A stretch of DNA of 30,837 nt from an uncultured Petrimonas sp. (GTDB lineage: Bacteria; Bacteroidota; Bacteroidia; Bacteroidales; Dysgonomonadaceae), in assembly GCA_934621705.1 (NCBI GenBank), contig CAKTUP010000007.1:1-30837 (forward strand). Direction: 5' to 3'. Below the pieces are notes generated by a model. It saw only the letters and a program-made list of their open reading frames with translations, was not told the origin of the DNA and searched no databases. Position numbers and translations under genes: made by a program. Of the stretch, positions 14,214 through 22,346 are shown one piece after another; the first letter of the stretch is position 1; every line of letters starts with the position of its first letter.

Positions 14214-14873
14214 TCACTCCTTCTCCCCGTACGCCAAATCCCCCGCATCGCCAATCCCCGGCACGATATACGACGACTCATTCAAATGCGGGTCAACGGC
14301 TGCCACCCAAATGGTAGTTTTGTCTTCGGGAAAATTTTTTATGCAGTAGTCCACTGCCTGTTTACTGGCGATAATGGATGCGATATGGATTTTCTTGGGC
14401 GTTCCTTTCGTTAGCAATGCTCTGTATGTCAGCTCCATGCTGCTTCCGGTGGCGAGCATTGGGTCGGTGAGTATCAACGTTTTTCCATCGATATTGGGCG
14501 ATGCGATGTATTCGATGTGAATATCAAACGATTGATGGCCGGTTTCCTTGTATTTCCGGTAAGCGGATACAAAAGCGTTTTCGGCAGAATCGAAATAATT
14601 CAGCACGCCGTGGTGATAGGGCAATCCTGCCCGAAGAATGGTGGCAATAACAATTTCTTCGTCAAGTACCGAAACCTCGGCCACATCGAGCGGTGTTGTT
14701 ACCGAAATGGTTTTGTAGCTTAAATCTTTGCTGATCTCATAAGCCATTATTTCGCCAAGTCGTTCTAAGTTACGGCGAAACCTGAGCCTGTCGTTCTGGA
14801 TGGTAATGTCTCTTATTTCACGGACAAAAGAGTTCAGGAGCGAGTTAGTCTTCGAAAAATCAATTACATTCAT
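14214..14873 (-). CDS. upp: Uracil phosphoribosyltransferase
   Basis: 219-residue enzyme of pyrimidine salvage; it makes UMP from uracil and PRPP in the cytosol. The PRPP loop LILTDPMLATGSSMELT is clear, as is the C-terminal uracil-binding stretch YIVPGIGDAGDLAYGE. The frame is open to an ATG at 14951, but those 26 extra residues contain the putative promoter and have no match to the family. I chose 14873 (MNVIDFSKTNSLLNSF), which gives the normal length. The last ~75 bp exist a second time, diverged, at 13474-13549 beyond the toxin-antitoxin pair, so this 3' end has been a recombination site. Confidence 0.94.
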   Translation of the reverse strand: MNVIDFSKTNSLLNSFVREIRDITIQNDRLRFRRNLERLGEIMAYEISKDLSYKTISVTTPLDVAEVSVLDEEIVIATILRAGLPYHHGVLNYFDSAENAFVSAYRKYKETGHQSFDIHIEYIASPNIDGKTLILTDPMLATGSSMELTYRALLTKGTPKKIHIASIIASKQAVDYCIKNFPEDKTTIWVAAVDPHLNESSYIVPGIGDAGDLAYGEKE

Positions 14874-14917
14874 TTCTTCAAAAAATAAAGTGTTAGCACT
14901 ATCTGTTTTTCGAAAAA

Positions 14918-14925
14918 CAAAGGTA
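14918..14925 (-). promoter_or_regulatory. Predicted -7 box of upp
   Basis: Minus-strand TACCTTTG is a full match to TAnnTTTG, 45 bp upstream of the chosen upp ATG, and supports the shorter start. Confidence 0.45.
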
Positions 14926-15049
14926 ATATTTTTGCGCTCAACGATAAACATTTTCTACGTTTTTTTGTTTCAAATGAGGATTTATGTGTAAAAAAGAAAT
15001 AATTAAAGAAATTTTTCTTTAATTGCTTTTTTATCTCAACTATATTAAT

Positions 15050-15057
15050 TATTTTTG
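15050..15057 (+). promoter_or_regulatory. Predicted -7 box of pckA
   Basis: TATTTTTG matches TAnnTTTG. It lies about 105 bp upstream of the ATG, so the leader is moderately long. A TTG at 15023-15025 is slightly too far for a standard -33. Confidence 0.4.
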
Positions 15058-15161
15058 TCGCTGTTTTAGGATATCTTCCTCGTTTTAGAATGTTATTTCA
15101 TCAATCAAACAGTTAGAACAGATTAAGTTACTCATTATATTCATAAAAATTTATTATTAAC

Positions 15162-16751
15162 ATGGCAAATTTAGATTTAAGCAAGTATGGCATTACGGGC
15201 GATTTCGAAATCGTTCATAACCCATCGTACGAAGTTCTTTATCAGGACGAAATGAATCCGGCAAACGAAGGCTTCGAAAAGGCAAAACTTACTAAAACAG
15301 GCGCTACAGCCGTTTATACCGGAAAATTCACCGGACGTTCTCCCAAAGACAAATTCATTGTTGAAGACGACGTTACAAGAGATACCTTGTGGTGGGACGG
15401 TACTATCAATCGTCCTTGCAGCACCGAAACTTTCAACTACTGCAAAGGCCTGGTATCCAATCAACTTTCGAAAGCTAAAAAATTGTACGTAGTAGATACA
15501 TTCTGCGGAACAAACGAAGATACACGCATGAAAGTGCGCTTTGTGATGGAAGTAGCCTGGCAGGCACACTTTGTGACCAATATGTTCATCCGTCCTTCGC
15601 ACTACGAACTGGCTAACTACGGCGAACCCGATTTCGTTTGCCTAAACGGTTCTAAAGTAACCAACGATAAATGGCAGGAGCAAGGCTTAAATTCTGAAAA
15701 CTTCACATTGTTTGATTTAACTCAAAGAATGCAGGTTATCGGTGGAACCTGGTACGGCGGTGAAATGAAAAAAGGTATGTTCGCGCTTATGAACTACTAT
15801 TTGCCGTTGAAAGGCATTGCATCTATGCACTGTTCTGCAAACGTGGGCGAAGACGGCGACGTAGCTGTTTTCTTCGGACTTTCGGGAACAGGAAAAACCA
15901 CGCTTTCGGCCGACCCGAAACGCTACCTGATTGGTGACGACGAGCACGGATGGGACGAGCACGGAATCTTCAACTACGAAGGCGGTTGCTACGCAAAAGT
16001 GATCAACCTGAGCGAAGAAAACGAACCCGATATCTGGCGCGCAATCCGTCGCGATGCATTGTTGGAAAACGTTACCGTTGACGACGAAGGAAATATCGAT
16101 TACAGCGACGGTTCCACAACCGAGAACACGCGCGTTTCGTATCCTATTTACCACATCAACAAAATAGTTCTTCCTTCACGTGCCGGACATGCTAACAAGA
16201 TCATTTACTTGTCGGCCGACGCTTTCGGCGTATTGCCTCCAGTTTCTATTCTGGATGACAACCAAGCTCAATATCACTTCCTGTGCGGATTTACATCCAA
16301 ATTAGCCGGAACCGAGCGCGGAATTACCGAACCGCAACCTTCGTTCTCTCCCGCTTTCGGCGAAGCGTTCTTAACACTTCACCCCACGATGTACGCGCAG
16401 CGTTTGGTTGAAAAAATGAATCAACACAACGCGAAAGCTTACTTGGTGAACACCGGTTGGAACGGAACAGGAAAACGTATTTCGTTGAAAGATACCCGCG
16501 CTATCATCGACGCCATTTTGGACGGATCGATTGACGAAGCCGAGAAAATTCATGTTCCTATCATGAACCTTACCGCACCCAAAAGCCTGAAAGGCGTATC
16601 CGATATTCTTGACCCGCGCAGCACGTATGCCGATGTTTCGGAATGGGAAACCAAAGCCAAAAAACTGGCCGGTATGTATATTGAAAACTTCAAGCAGTAC
16701 ACCGATAACGATGCAGCTATTGCATTGATTCCTTCGGGGCCGCAATTGTAA
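15162..16751 (+). CDS. pckA: Phosphoenolpyruvate carboxykinase (ATP)
   Basis: 529-residue ATP-dependent PEP carboxykinase, the usual length for the family. It interconverts oxaloacetate and PEP. In fermentative Bacteroidota it often runs toward oxaloacetate, fixing CO2 and forming ATP on the way to succinate or propionate. The kinase-1a loop [17 protein letters not shown] is at about residues 238-254, with the kinase-2 block [24 protein letters not shown] following. The substrate-binding [11 protein letters not shown] is near residue 60, and the C-terminal half has [22 protein letters not shown]. It is probably monocistronic, with a terminator 87 bp after the stop. Confidence 0.97.
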   Translation: MANLDLSKYGITGDFEIVHNPSYEVLYQDEMNPANEGFEKAKLTKTGATAVYTGKFTGRSPKDKFIVEDDVTRDTLWWDGTINRPCSTETFNYCKGLVSNQLSKAKKLYVVDTFCGTNEDTRMKVRFVMEVAWQAHFVTNMFIRPSHYELANYGEPDFVCLNGSKVTNDKWQEQGLNSENFTLFDLTQRMQVIGGTWYGGEMKKGMFALMNYYLPLKGIASMHCSANVGEDGDVAVFFGLSGTGKTTLSADPKRYLIGDDEHGWDEHGIFNYEGGCYAKVINLSEENEPDIWRAIRRDALLENVTVDDEGNIDYSDGSTTENTRVSYPIYHINKIVLPSRAGHANKIIYLSADAFGVLPPVSILDDNQAQYHFLCGFTSKLAGTERGITEPQPSFSPAFGEAFLTLHPTMYAQRLVEKMNQHNAKAYLVNTGWNGTGKRISLKDTRAIIDAILDGSIDEAEKIHVPIMNLTAPKSLKGVSDILDPRSTYADVSEWETKAKKLAGMYIENFKQYTDNDAAIALIPSGPQL

Positions 16752-16762
16752 TTTCTGGGTGC

Positions 16763-16782
16763 TTCGATTTCCAAATCGAAGA
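16763..16782. repeat. Near-perfect short palindrome in the pckA 3' region
   Basis: CTTCGATTT (16763-16771) and AAATCGAAG (16774-16782) are perfect complements separated by CC, with GGTG and CACC extending outside. No T run follows, so it is more likely an mRNA 3' stabilising hairpin or a protein site than a terminator. Confidence 0.5.
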
Positions 16783-16837
16783 TTCACCTTAGCTAATCAG
16801 CAGTATCCGGTTCTAAATCGGCAGATGCTTAAATATG

Positions 16838-16871
16838 AAAAATCCCGCTTCTGTTTGGAAGTGGGATTTTT
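16838..16871 (+). terminator. Terminator of pckA
   Basis: AAAAATCCCGCTTC (16838-16851) pairs with GAAGTGGGATTTTT (16858-16871) with one G-T pair and a 6-nt loop, then more T. It lies 43 bp before the next gene on the same strand. Confidence 0.85.
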
Positions 16872-16913
16872 TTGTTAATTTTACACCCTCAAATTCAACA
16901 ACATCACAATTTT

Positions 16914-17399
16914 ATGAAAAAACTAACACTCTTATTTTTCTTTGCTCTTATTTTGAGCATAAACCTCAATGCTCAAGTTACGCGAATGAACTTAACAGGT
17001 TCTGCTGAGTATTCAGGTGGAGACTTTCTTGCTACAAGCATGGGATTAAACGTGGAACGTCAGTTCTCCAATCATTGGGGAATCGTCGTGGGCGCAGAAA
17101 AGACTAATTACATCAACGAGCTTTTCACGATGTCTCGTGTGAGCATGCCGATTATGGCTAAGTTCTATAGCAAGCCTGTAAACATTGCCTTTGGACCATA
17201 TGCGGATCTTTTTGCCGGAGTGAAAAGTCCGATGAACATTACCGCTTTTTATAGCGAAAGTATTTATTGGGGATTTTTAGGAGAATTGAGCCATCGATTT
17301 GAATTAAGCAAAAACTTTTCCGTTGAACCCGGAGTTCGATTTCGTTACAATAGTGGATTTTATTTAGGGCTTAGCGCCGCGTTGAAATATACGTTTTAA
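16914..17399 (+). CDS. Small outer-membrane beta-barrel-like protein
   Basis: 161-residue exported protein. The N-terminus is a clear Sec signal peptide (MKKLTLLFFFALILSINLNA, cleavage before Gln21). The rest alternates polar and hydrophobic residues in short strands with many aromatics (GIVVGAEKTNYINEL, IAFGPYADLFAGVK, SIYWGFLGELSHRFELSKN) and ends in a terminal Phe (SAALKYTF), the usual signature of an outer-membrane barrel inserted by the Bam complex. At this size it would have about eight strands. I chose the ATG at 16914, since the longer frame to 16872 runs into the pckA terminator region. Its specific function is unknown. Confidence 0.75.
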   Translation: MKKLTLLFFFALILSINLNAQVTRMNLTGSAEYSGGDFLATSMGLNVERQFSNHWGIVVGAEKTNYINELFTMSRVSMPIMAKFYSKPVNIAFGPYADLFAGVKSPMNITAFYSESIYWGFLGELSHRFELSKNFSVEPGVRFRYNSGFYLGLSAALKYTF

Positions 17400-17421
17400 C
17401 GTTTTTCGAAATTGACATAAA

Positions 17422-17453
17422 AAATCCCGCTCAGTAAGAGAAGCGGGTTTTTT
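17422..17453. terminator. Terminator between the outer-membrane protein and DUF1080 genes
   Basis: CCCGCT (17426-17431) pairs with AGCGGG (17442-17447), with outer A/T pairs and one mismatch, then a long T run on the plus strand. It sits between convergent genes; the A tract on the other side makes two-way use plausible. Confidence 0.78.
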
Positions 17454-17469
17454 TTTTGATGCCGAATAG

Positions 17470-18279
17470 TTACTTCGGATTTCCGGCTTCCAGCACCATT
17501 ATTTCCACTTTCCTGAAATCGATGGGATGTCCTTCGCTTTGGAGCGAAATTGTGCCTTTGCTCAACATTTTATCACCGCCGTTCAGTTCAATGAGTTTGG
17601 CGAAAGTGGCATCTCTTTCATCCAATTGTGGTTGGTTATAGGTCAATACCGTATCGCCGTTCACAATGTGGTGGATTACTTCGTTCCCGCGGACTTCCAC
17701 TTCGGCTGTAATCCAGTCTTCGCCGTAAAAGTTTTCGGAAGAAGAGTTTATGCAATGGTCGAGAGTCAACTGTCCGTTCATCACGATATTGGTTCCCGGC
17801 GTGCACACGTTCATATTGGTTCGTTGCACCAAAGAATCACTTGCCAGCAATTGAACTTCGATGGATGTGGGGAATTCCTGGTCTTTTTCCATTGTCTCCG
17901 GCCGTTGTCCATGAACCATAATGCCGGAATTTTTATAAGCCCATCCCGGCGCACCCGCAGATTGCTCGCCCACAATGCGGTATTCCACGCGCAATTTGTA
18001 GTTTGAAAATTCGTCTTTGTAAAACAGATGTCCAAAACGTCCGCGTAGCGAATCGTACGCTTCGTAACGCACTTTGATTATTCCGTCTTCCACCCTGAAG
18101 GTATTTCCAAAGTTATCGCCTGAATCGTAACCTTTTATTTTTACAGTCCAATCGGCTAAATCCTTTCCGTTAAAAAGTTGAACCCAGTCTCCTTCAACTC
18201 CGCTGCTTTTTTTCTGGTTGCAGGAAACCAGTAAAAGTGTCATGACAACGACACCCATTAATGACCATACTTTTTTCAT
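17470..18279 (-). CDS. DUF1080 lipoprotein (3-keto-disaccharide hydrolase domain)
   Basis: 269-residue exported lipoprotein with lipobox LLLVSC (Cys20). The mature part is one DUF1080 domain, a concanavalin-like jelly roll: it opens with WVQLFNGKDLADWTVKIKG (32-50), continues with FRVEDGIIKV, LRVEYRI and the NSGIMVHGQ strand, and closes with TISLQSEGHPIDFRKVEIM. DUF1080 proteins are abundant in polysaccharide-degrading Bacteroidota. Some members hydrolyse 3-keto-glycosides, so carbohydrate action is likely but the substrate is unknown. It lies 9 bp after the CE15-like gene on the same strand, so the two are almost certainly co-transcribed and probably act on the same glycan at the cell envelope. 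Confidence 0.86.
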   Translation of the reverse strand: MKKVWSLMGVVVMTLLLVSCNQKKSSGVEGDWVQLFNGKDLADWTVKIKGYDSGDNFGNTFRVEDGIIKVRYEAYDSLRGRFGHLFYKDEFSNYKLRVEYRIVGEQSAGAPGWAYKNSGIMVHGQRPETMEKDQEFPTSIEVQLLASDSLVQRTNMNVCTPGTNIVMNGQLTLDHCINSSSENFYGEDWITAEVEVRGNEVIHHIVNGDTVLTYNQPQLDERDATFAKLIELNGGDKMLSKGTISLQSEGHPIDFRKVEIMVLEAGNPK

Positions 18280-18288
18280 AAAATTCTA

Positions 18289-19476
18289 TTACTTATTATT
18301 GTTGTTTTTGAAATATTCATCGGCAAATTTCACAAATTGTCTCCAGTCAAACAGATTCATATCGTGGCCGCCATCGCGGTTGTGAAAACCCAGCGGAAGC
18401 TGTATTTCCTGAACGTTGTTGGAAGGCATATTCTCGGGTAAATTTGGTTTGAAGTTAAACAGCCTGAAAACCGGTTGCGCCTCAACAAGTGCCAGATACT
18501 GCCCTTTGGGATCCGCCCACGAATCGTCTGCGGCACTGGCCACATAAACCGCGCGTGGAGCCATCAGCGCCAGGAGCATGTGCTGGTCGATGGGCAAATT
18601 GTTTTCGTTGTTGGCAAACGTAGCGTATTTCGGAACAAACCAATACGGAAAAACCCGCGTAATGGTTTCCACCGTTTCGCCGAAATTTCTGCGGGAGATC
18701 TTCGCACCCGAGTTTCCCGATTCATTCGATACGGCCATAGCCACCCTTTCGTCTTGCGCTCCGCACCAAAGCGCGGCTTTACCGCTGCGTGAATGCCCCA
18801 CTACGATTACTTTTTTTGCGTCTATTGCTTTGTCGGTTTCCAAATAATCGATAATCCGGCTGGCGCCCCAACCCCAGGCGCCTAAGGCGCGCATTCCACT
18901 GGGTTGTGTCATTTGCTCGGGATAAAGTTTGGTGAGAATTTGGTTTACGAAATCGGCTTTGTGGTCGGGGGCAACGTCTTTTACATCGAATCCGGCCATG
19001 GCGTAGCCGGAATTGATTATCTCCTCGGCAGGCCAGAATTCATTCTCCGGAGATGCGTTCATTGTTTCTCCTCCACGGTGATTGATGACCAAAAACGCAG
19101 GAACGGGTTTCTTCGCGTTATTTGGAATAAACAGGTCGGTTAGAATGGTAATTATTTTTTTGTTTCGGATAACATAAATAGCCACTTTCTTGTATGTAGC
19201 TTTTCCGGTCAACGCTTTTTTATTCTGTTCCAGTACTTTAAATTCAATCTTATCGAAATCTATCGGAACTTGCCCGTACACGTTGTCTTCGAAAAGTTTC
19301 AGAATTTCCGGACGACGAATCGCGTTCCATTTTTCCGCGGAATTGATTTCTTCACCGCTTTGCGATTTTAACAGCTCGGGCAGTACGTAAGTTCCGACTT
19401 TGCTCTCATCGGTGTTTTGAGCGAAAAGTGCTGTTGTGAGGGTGAACAGCAGGAGGTAAATTAATTGTCTTTTCAT
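18289..19476 (-). CDS. Glucuronoyl esterase-like enzyme (CE15 family)
   Basis: 395-residue alpha/beta hydrolase with a Sec signal (MKRQLIYLLLFTLTTALFAQ). The nucleophile motif is GHSRSGKAALW (Ser229), matching the S-R-x-G-K signature of carbohydrate esterase family 15; the catalytic His is in DGGHDMN (His371). Glu252 in NESGNSG and the acidic patch AADDSWADPKGQYLA are further family hallmarks. Characterised CE15 enzymes cleave ester bonds between lignin alcohols and 4-O-methyl-glucuronate on xylan, or methyl-glucuronate esters. Two starts are six bases apart (19482 and 19476); the second gives a cleaner signal peptide. It is followed 9 bp later by the DUF1080 gene and preceded by a thioredoxin-like lipoprotein gene. 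Confidence 0.87.
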   Translation of the reverse strand: MKRQLIYLLLFTLTTALFAQNTDESKVGTYVLPELLKSQSGEEINSAEKWNAIRRPEILKLFEDNVYGQVPIDFDKIEFKVLEQNKKALTGKATYKKVAIYVIRNKKIITILTDLFIPNNAKKPVPAFLVINHRGGETMNASPENEFWPAEEIINSGYAMAGFDVKDVAPDHKADFVNQILTKLYPEQMTQPSGMRALGAWGWGASRIIDYLETDKAIDAKKVIVVGHSRSGKAALWCGAQDERVAMAVSNESGNSGAKISRRNFGETVETITRVFPYWFVPKYATFANNENNLPIDQHMLLALMAPRAVYVASAADDSWADPKGQYLALVEAQPVFRLFNFKPNLPENMPSNNVQEIQLPLGFHNRDGGHDMNLFDWRQFVKFADEYFKNNNNK

Positions 19477-19516
19477 TATCATGGAATTTTAGGAGTGAGA
19501 ATTAAATGCTTGAATT

Positions 19517-20494
19517 TTAATTTGGCCTCTCAAAAAAAGCTTCTATAGCCTCAATGGAAGTGTCTTTGAGGATTACTTTTTTGTCTTTATCCAACAAATA
19601 AAGCGTGGGAATTGCTTTTATATCGTATAATTTCTGTTTGGTAATAAGCATTCCTTTGTCGTAAGAATGAAGCCAGTTGGCGGGCATTTGCGATAAATGC
19701 GATGTCCATTCGTCAATGTCGGCATCGGGATAAACGGTTAAAACTGTGATCATGGTGCGGGTGGGGGAGTTCATAGAAAATGCCTGATTAAGCGCTGCGG
19801 ATTTCGTCAGCGCATCCGTAACCGAAAGACAGGTGTTGCATCCCGGATTTGAAAACATTAAAATAAGGTATTCGCTTCTGATGGAATGTAATTTTTGAGA
19901 CTGCCCCGAAGCGAGCGTGTAGGCAAAATCGTTAGCTGTTTGTCCCACTCTGTTTTTCGTTGCCATTTCCAGTTGAAACTGATACTTGGATTTATCAACT
20001 TCGGACAGCAAATCAGATTTCACAAGTTCCTGCAAAACGGGAACGTAAAACTCTTCGTTTCGGAACGGAGAGTTGGCGCCATAGAAATATTTATCGAAAA
20101 GAGTACCGAAGTAAGCATACATGGCATTGCCGGTTTCAGCTTTTTTCAACGTGTAATTGAGCGATTCTTGCGCCTTTTCAAATGGAACATAAGTAAGAAT
20201 ATTGATGTAATCCACGAAAGCCTGTTCGGTAATTTCCGGGCGTTGAGTCAGTTTTTCGTCGGCGAAATCGAATCTGTCCCAATAATGCATCACCAGATAG
20301 GCGGCACGTGCATCGGAATTGGTTATTTCCGCCGGAATATCGGGTAACACAAACGTGTCGGGCACAATGATTTGTGTTCTGATCGGCGAATCTTCCTCGG
20401 AAACATCCGATTGCGCTTTTTTACTCGATGAACAAGAGTAAATCAAAAGAACCGCAATAAATACGAAAAACGATTTCAGAAAATATTGATCCAT
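19517..20494 (-). CDS. Thioredoxin-like lipoprotein with DUF5106-like N-terminus
   Basis: 325-residue exported lipoprotein: signal MDQYFLKSFFVFIAVLLIYSC with Cys21 as lipid anchor. The helical region (about 60-195) resembles the DUF5106 domain found ahead of thioredoxin folds in Bacteroidota. The thioredoxin-like domain follows (about 196-320): EYLILMFSNPGCNTCLSV with an intact Cys219-x-x-Cys222, then the cis-proline loop IKAIPTLYLLDKDKKVIL. It is therefore a plausible envelope disulfide reductase, in contrast to the cysteine-less lipoprotein at 11088. The open frame extends to 20560, but only the ATG at 20494 begins directly at the signal peptide. It precedes the CE15-like gene by 40 bp and may head the operon. 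Confidence 0.83.
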   Translation of the reverse strand: MDQYFLKSFFVFIAVLLIYSCSSSKKAQSDVSEEDSPIRTQIIVPDTFVLPDIPAEITNSDARAAYLVMHYWDRFDFADEKLTQRPEITEQAFVDYINILTYVPFEKAQESLNYTLKKAETGNAMYAYFGTLFDKYFYGANSPFRNEEFYVPVLQELVKSDLLSEVDKSKYQFQLEMATKNRVGQTANDFAYTLASGQSQKLHSIRSEYLILMFSNPGCNTCLSVTDALTKSAALNQAFSMNSPTRTMITVLTVYPDADIDEWTSHLSQMPANWLHSYDKGMLITKQKLYDIKAIPTLYLLDKDKKVILKDTSIEAIEAFFERPN

Positions 20495-20587
20495 AATCCA
20501 TTTCAATTGTCTGCCGTAAAAGTACAAAATTTTCATCGAAGTTCTCAAGCTATTCATCAAATGAATGGGAAAATTGAGATTTTTTTG

Positions 20588-20595
20588 TACATTTG
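20588..20595 (+). promoter_or_regulatory. Predicted -7 box of dnaX
   Basis: TACATTTG is a full match to TAnnTTTG, 23 bp upstream of the dnaX ATG, leaving a short leader. Confidence 0.48.
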
Positions 20596-20618
20596 TTCTT
20601 TCGTAATTTCAGGAAAAA

Positions 20619-22346
20619 ATGGACAATTATATTGTTTCGGCACGAAAATACAGGCCGGTGACTTTTCGCTCGGTAGTGGGACAGGAGGCATTGACAACAA
20701 CGCTCAAAAATGCGATTGCAGGAAACAAACTCGCCCACGCATACTTGTTCTGCGGCCCGCGCGGTGTGGGCAAGACAACGTGTGCCCGGATTTTTGCCAA
20801 AACGATTAACTGTCTCAACCTCACGTCGGAGCACGAAGCGTGCAACCAATGCGAATCGTGTGTGGCATTCGACGAGCAACGTTCGTACAACATTCACGAG
20901 CTGGACGCCGCATCCAACAACTCCGTTGACGATATCCGGACACTAATCGACCAAGTGCGCATCCCACCTCAGATTGGCAAGTATAAAGTGTATATTATCG
21001 ATGAGGTTCATATGTTGTCCACGGCGGCTTTCAACTCGTTTCTGAAAACGCTGGAAGAACCTCCTGCGCACGCCATTTTTATTTTGGCAACCACCGAAAA
21101 GCATAAAATAATTCCCACCATTCTCTCCCGATGTCAGGTTTACGATTTCAACCGGATCAGCATTTCCGATATTGTGAATCATTTGAAATATGTGGCGCAG
21201 GAAGAAAACGTCGTTGCCGAACCCGAAGCGCTGAATATTATCGCTCAAAAAGCGGACGGCGGTATGCGTGACGCGCTTTCCATTTTCGACCAAACGGTGA
21301 GTTATACGGCCGGAAATGTTACGTACCAATCGGTTATCGAGAACCTAAATGTGCTCGATTTTGAATATTATTTCAAACTTACCGATGCCATTCTTGCCGG
21401 AAGTGTCGTAAACAGCCTGTTGATTCTGAACGATATTTTGAACCGCGGATTCGAAGGGCAGTACATCATTAGCGGAATCACATCGCACTTCCGCGACTTA
21501 CTGGTTTGTAAGGATCCTGTTACGGCAAAATTGTTCGAGGTTGGCGCCTCTATCCGAGACAGATACATTGCTACCGCAAAACAATGCAGCAACGATTTTC
21601 TGTATAAAGCCATTGAAATTGCGAATGATTGCGACCTGAACTATCGCTTAAGCAAAAACAAACGTTTGTTGCTGGAACTTACGCTCATTAAACTTTGTCA
21701 GCTTACGGAAAAACCGGCGGATTTTAAAGACCAAGCCGAAAAAAAAAACGAGCTTAAGCCCGTAACTCCTTCCCAAAAAACTGAGCCGAAGGCTATAGCT
21801 GAACCTGTTACGCCGCAAAATATTGTTTCTGAGCCCAAGCCGGAGATAAAACCCGCACCTCAGAGCGAGAAAAAGCCGCCTGTTAAATCCATTGCCGGAT
21901 TGGGAGTTTCGTTGTCGTCACTCTCAAAAGACGATAAAGAGAAAACGGCCGAAAATGCAGTTGAGGTTGAATCAAAACAAAACAACGAGCTTTTTACGGA
22001 AGAACAGCTCCAAACGGCTTGGCAATCTTTTGCTGAAAATTTAATCGAAGAAAAGTTGCTGAAAAACACGATGATGCTTTACAGGCCCAAAATGCTCGGG
22101 AATACGGTTTTTGAAGTGGAAGTGAATACGGAAATTAACAAAAACTACCTGGATGACCACGGCAACGCCATTTTATCGTACTTGCGCGAGAGGTTGCAGA
22201 ACGATGATATTACGATGACGATTAAAATTTCCGAGGCCATAACTGTAAAAAAACCGTTAACATCACGCGAAATTTTTGACGATATGGTGCAGAAAAATCC
22301 TTCCCTGCAAAAACTGTCGGATGAATTTGATTTGGAATTGAGCTGA
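20619..22346 (+). CDS. dnaX: DNA polymerase III tau subunit (gamma by frameshift)
   Basis: 575-residue clamp-loader ATPase of the replisome. The N-terminal AAA+ core has ARKYRPVTFRSVVGQE (8-23), Walker A GPRGVGKT (46-53), a four-Cys zinc site (Cys65, 75, 78, 81), Walker B IIDEVHML (127-133) and the arginine-finger region TILSRCQVY. Clamp-loader domains I-III end near residue 370. A Lys/Pro/Glu-rich linker then leads to a C-terminal tau domain that would bind polymerase and helicase. At the start of this linker codons 374-377 contain an A10 run (21739-21748), a likely slippage site yielding the shorter gamma form. The M15-type gene overlaps its stop (TGATG), so they are translationally coupled. 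Confidence 0.96.
   Translation: MDNYIVSARKYRPVTFRSVVGQEALTTTLKNAIAGNKLAHAYLFCGPRGVGKTTCARIFAKTINCLNLTSEHEACNQCESCVAFDEQRSYNIHELDAASNNSVDDIRTLIDQVRIPPQIGKYKVYIIDEVHMLSTAAFNSFLKTLEEPPAHAIFILATTEKHKIIPTILSRCQVYDFNRISISDIVNHLKYVAQEENVVAEPEALNIIAQKADGGMRDALSIFDQTVSYTAGNVTYQSVIENLNVLDFEYYFKLTDAILAGSVVNSLLILNDILNRGFEGQYIISGITSHFRDLLVCKDPVTAKLFEVGASIRDRYIATAKQCSNDFLYKAIEIANDCDLNYRLSKNKRLLLELTLIKLCQLTEKPADFKDQAEKKNELKPVTPSQKTEPKAIAEPVTPQNIVSEPKPEIKPAPQSEKKPPVKSIAGLGVSLSSLSKDDKEKTAENAVEVESKQNNELFTEEQLQTAWQSFAENLIEEKLLKNTMMLYRPKMLGNTVFEVEVNTEINKNYLDDHGNAILSYLRERLQNDDITMTIKISEAITVKKPLTSREIFDDMVQKNPSLQKLSDEFDLELS
21739..21748 (+). promoter_or_regulatory. A10 slippage site in dnaX
   Basis: Ten consecutive A in frame as GAA AAA AAA AAC. 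One extra A leads to CGA GCT TAA and one missing A leads to ACG AGC TTA AGC CCG TAA, so slippage in either direction ends the protein at about 379-381 residues, the size expected for gamma. Confidence 0.6.

Noticed and set aside
16763..16782. Second terminator of pckA
   Set aside because: The palindrome has no T run; the proper terminator lies at 16838-16871.
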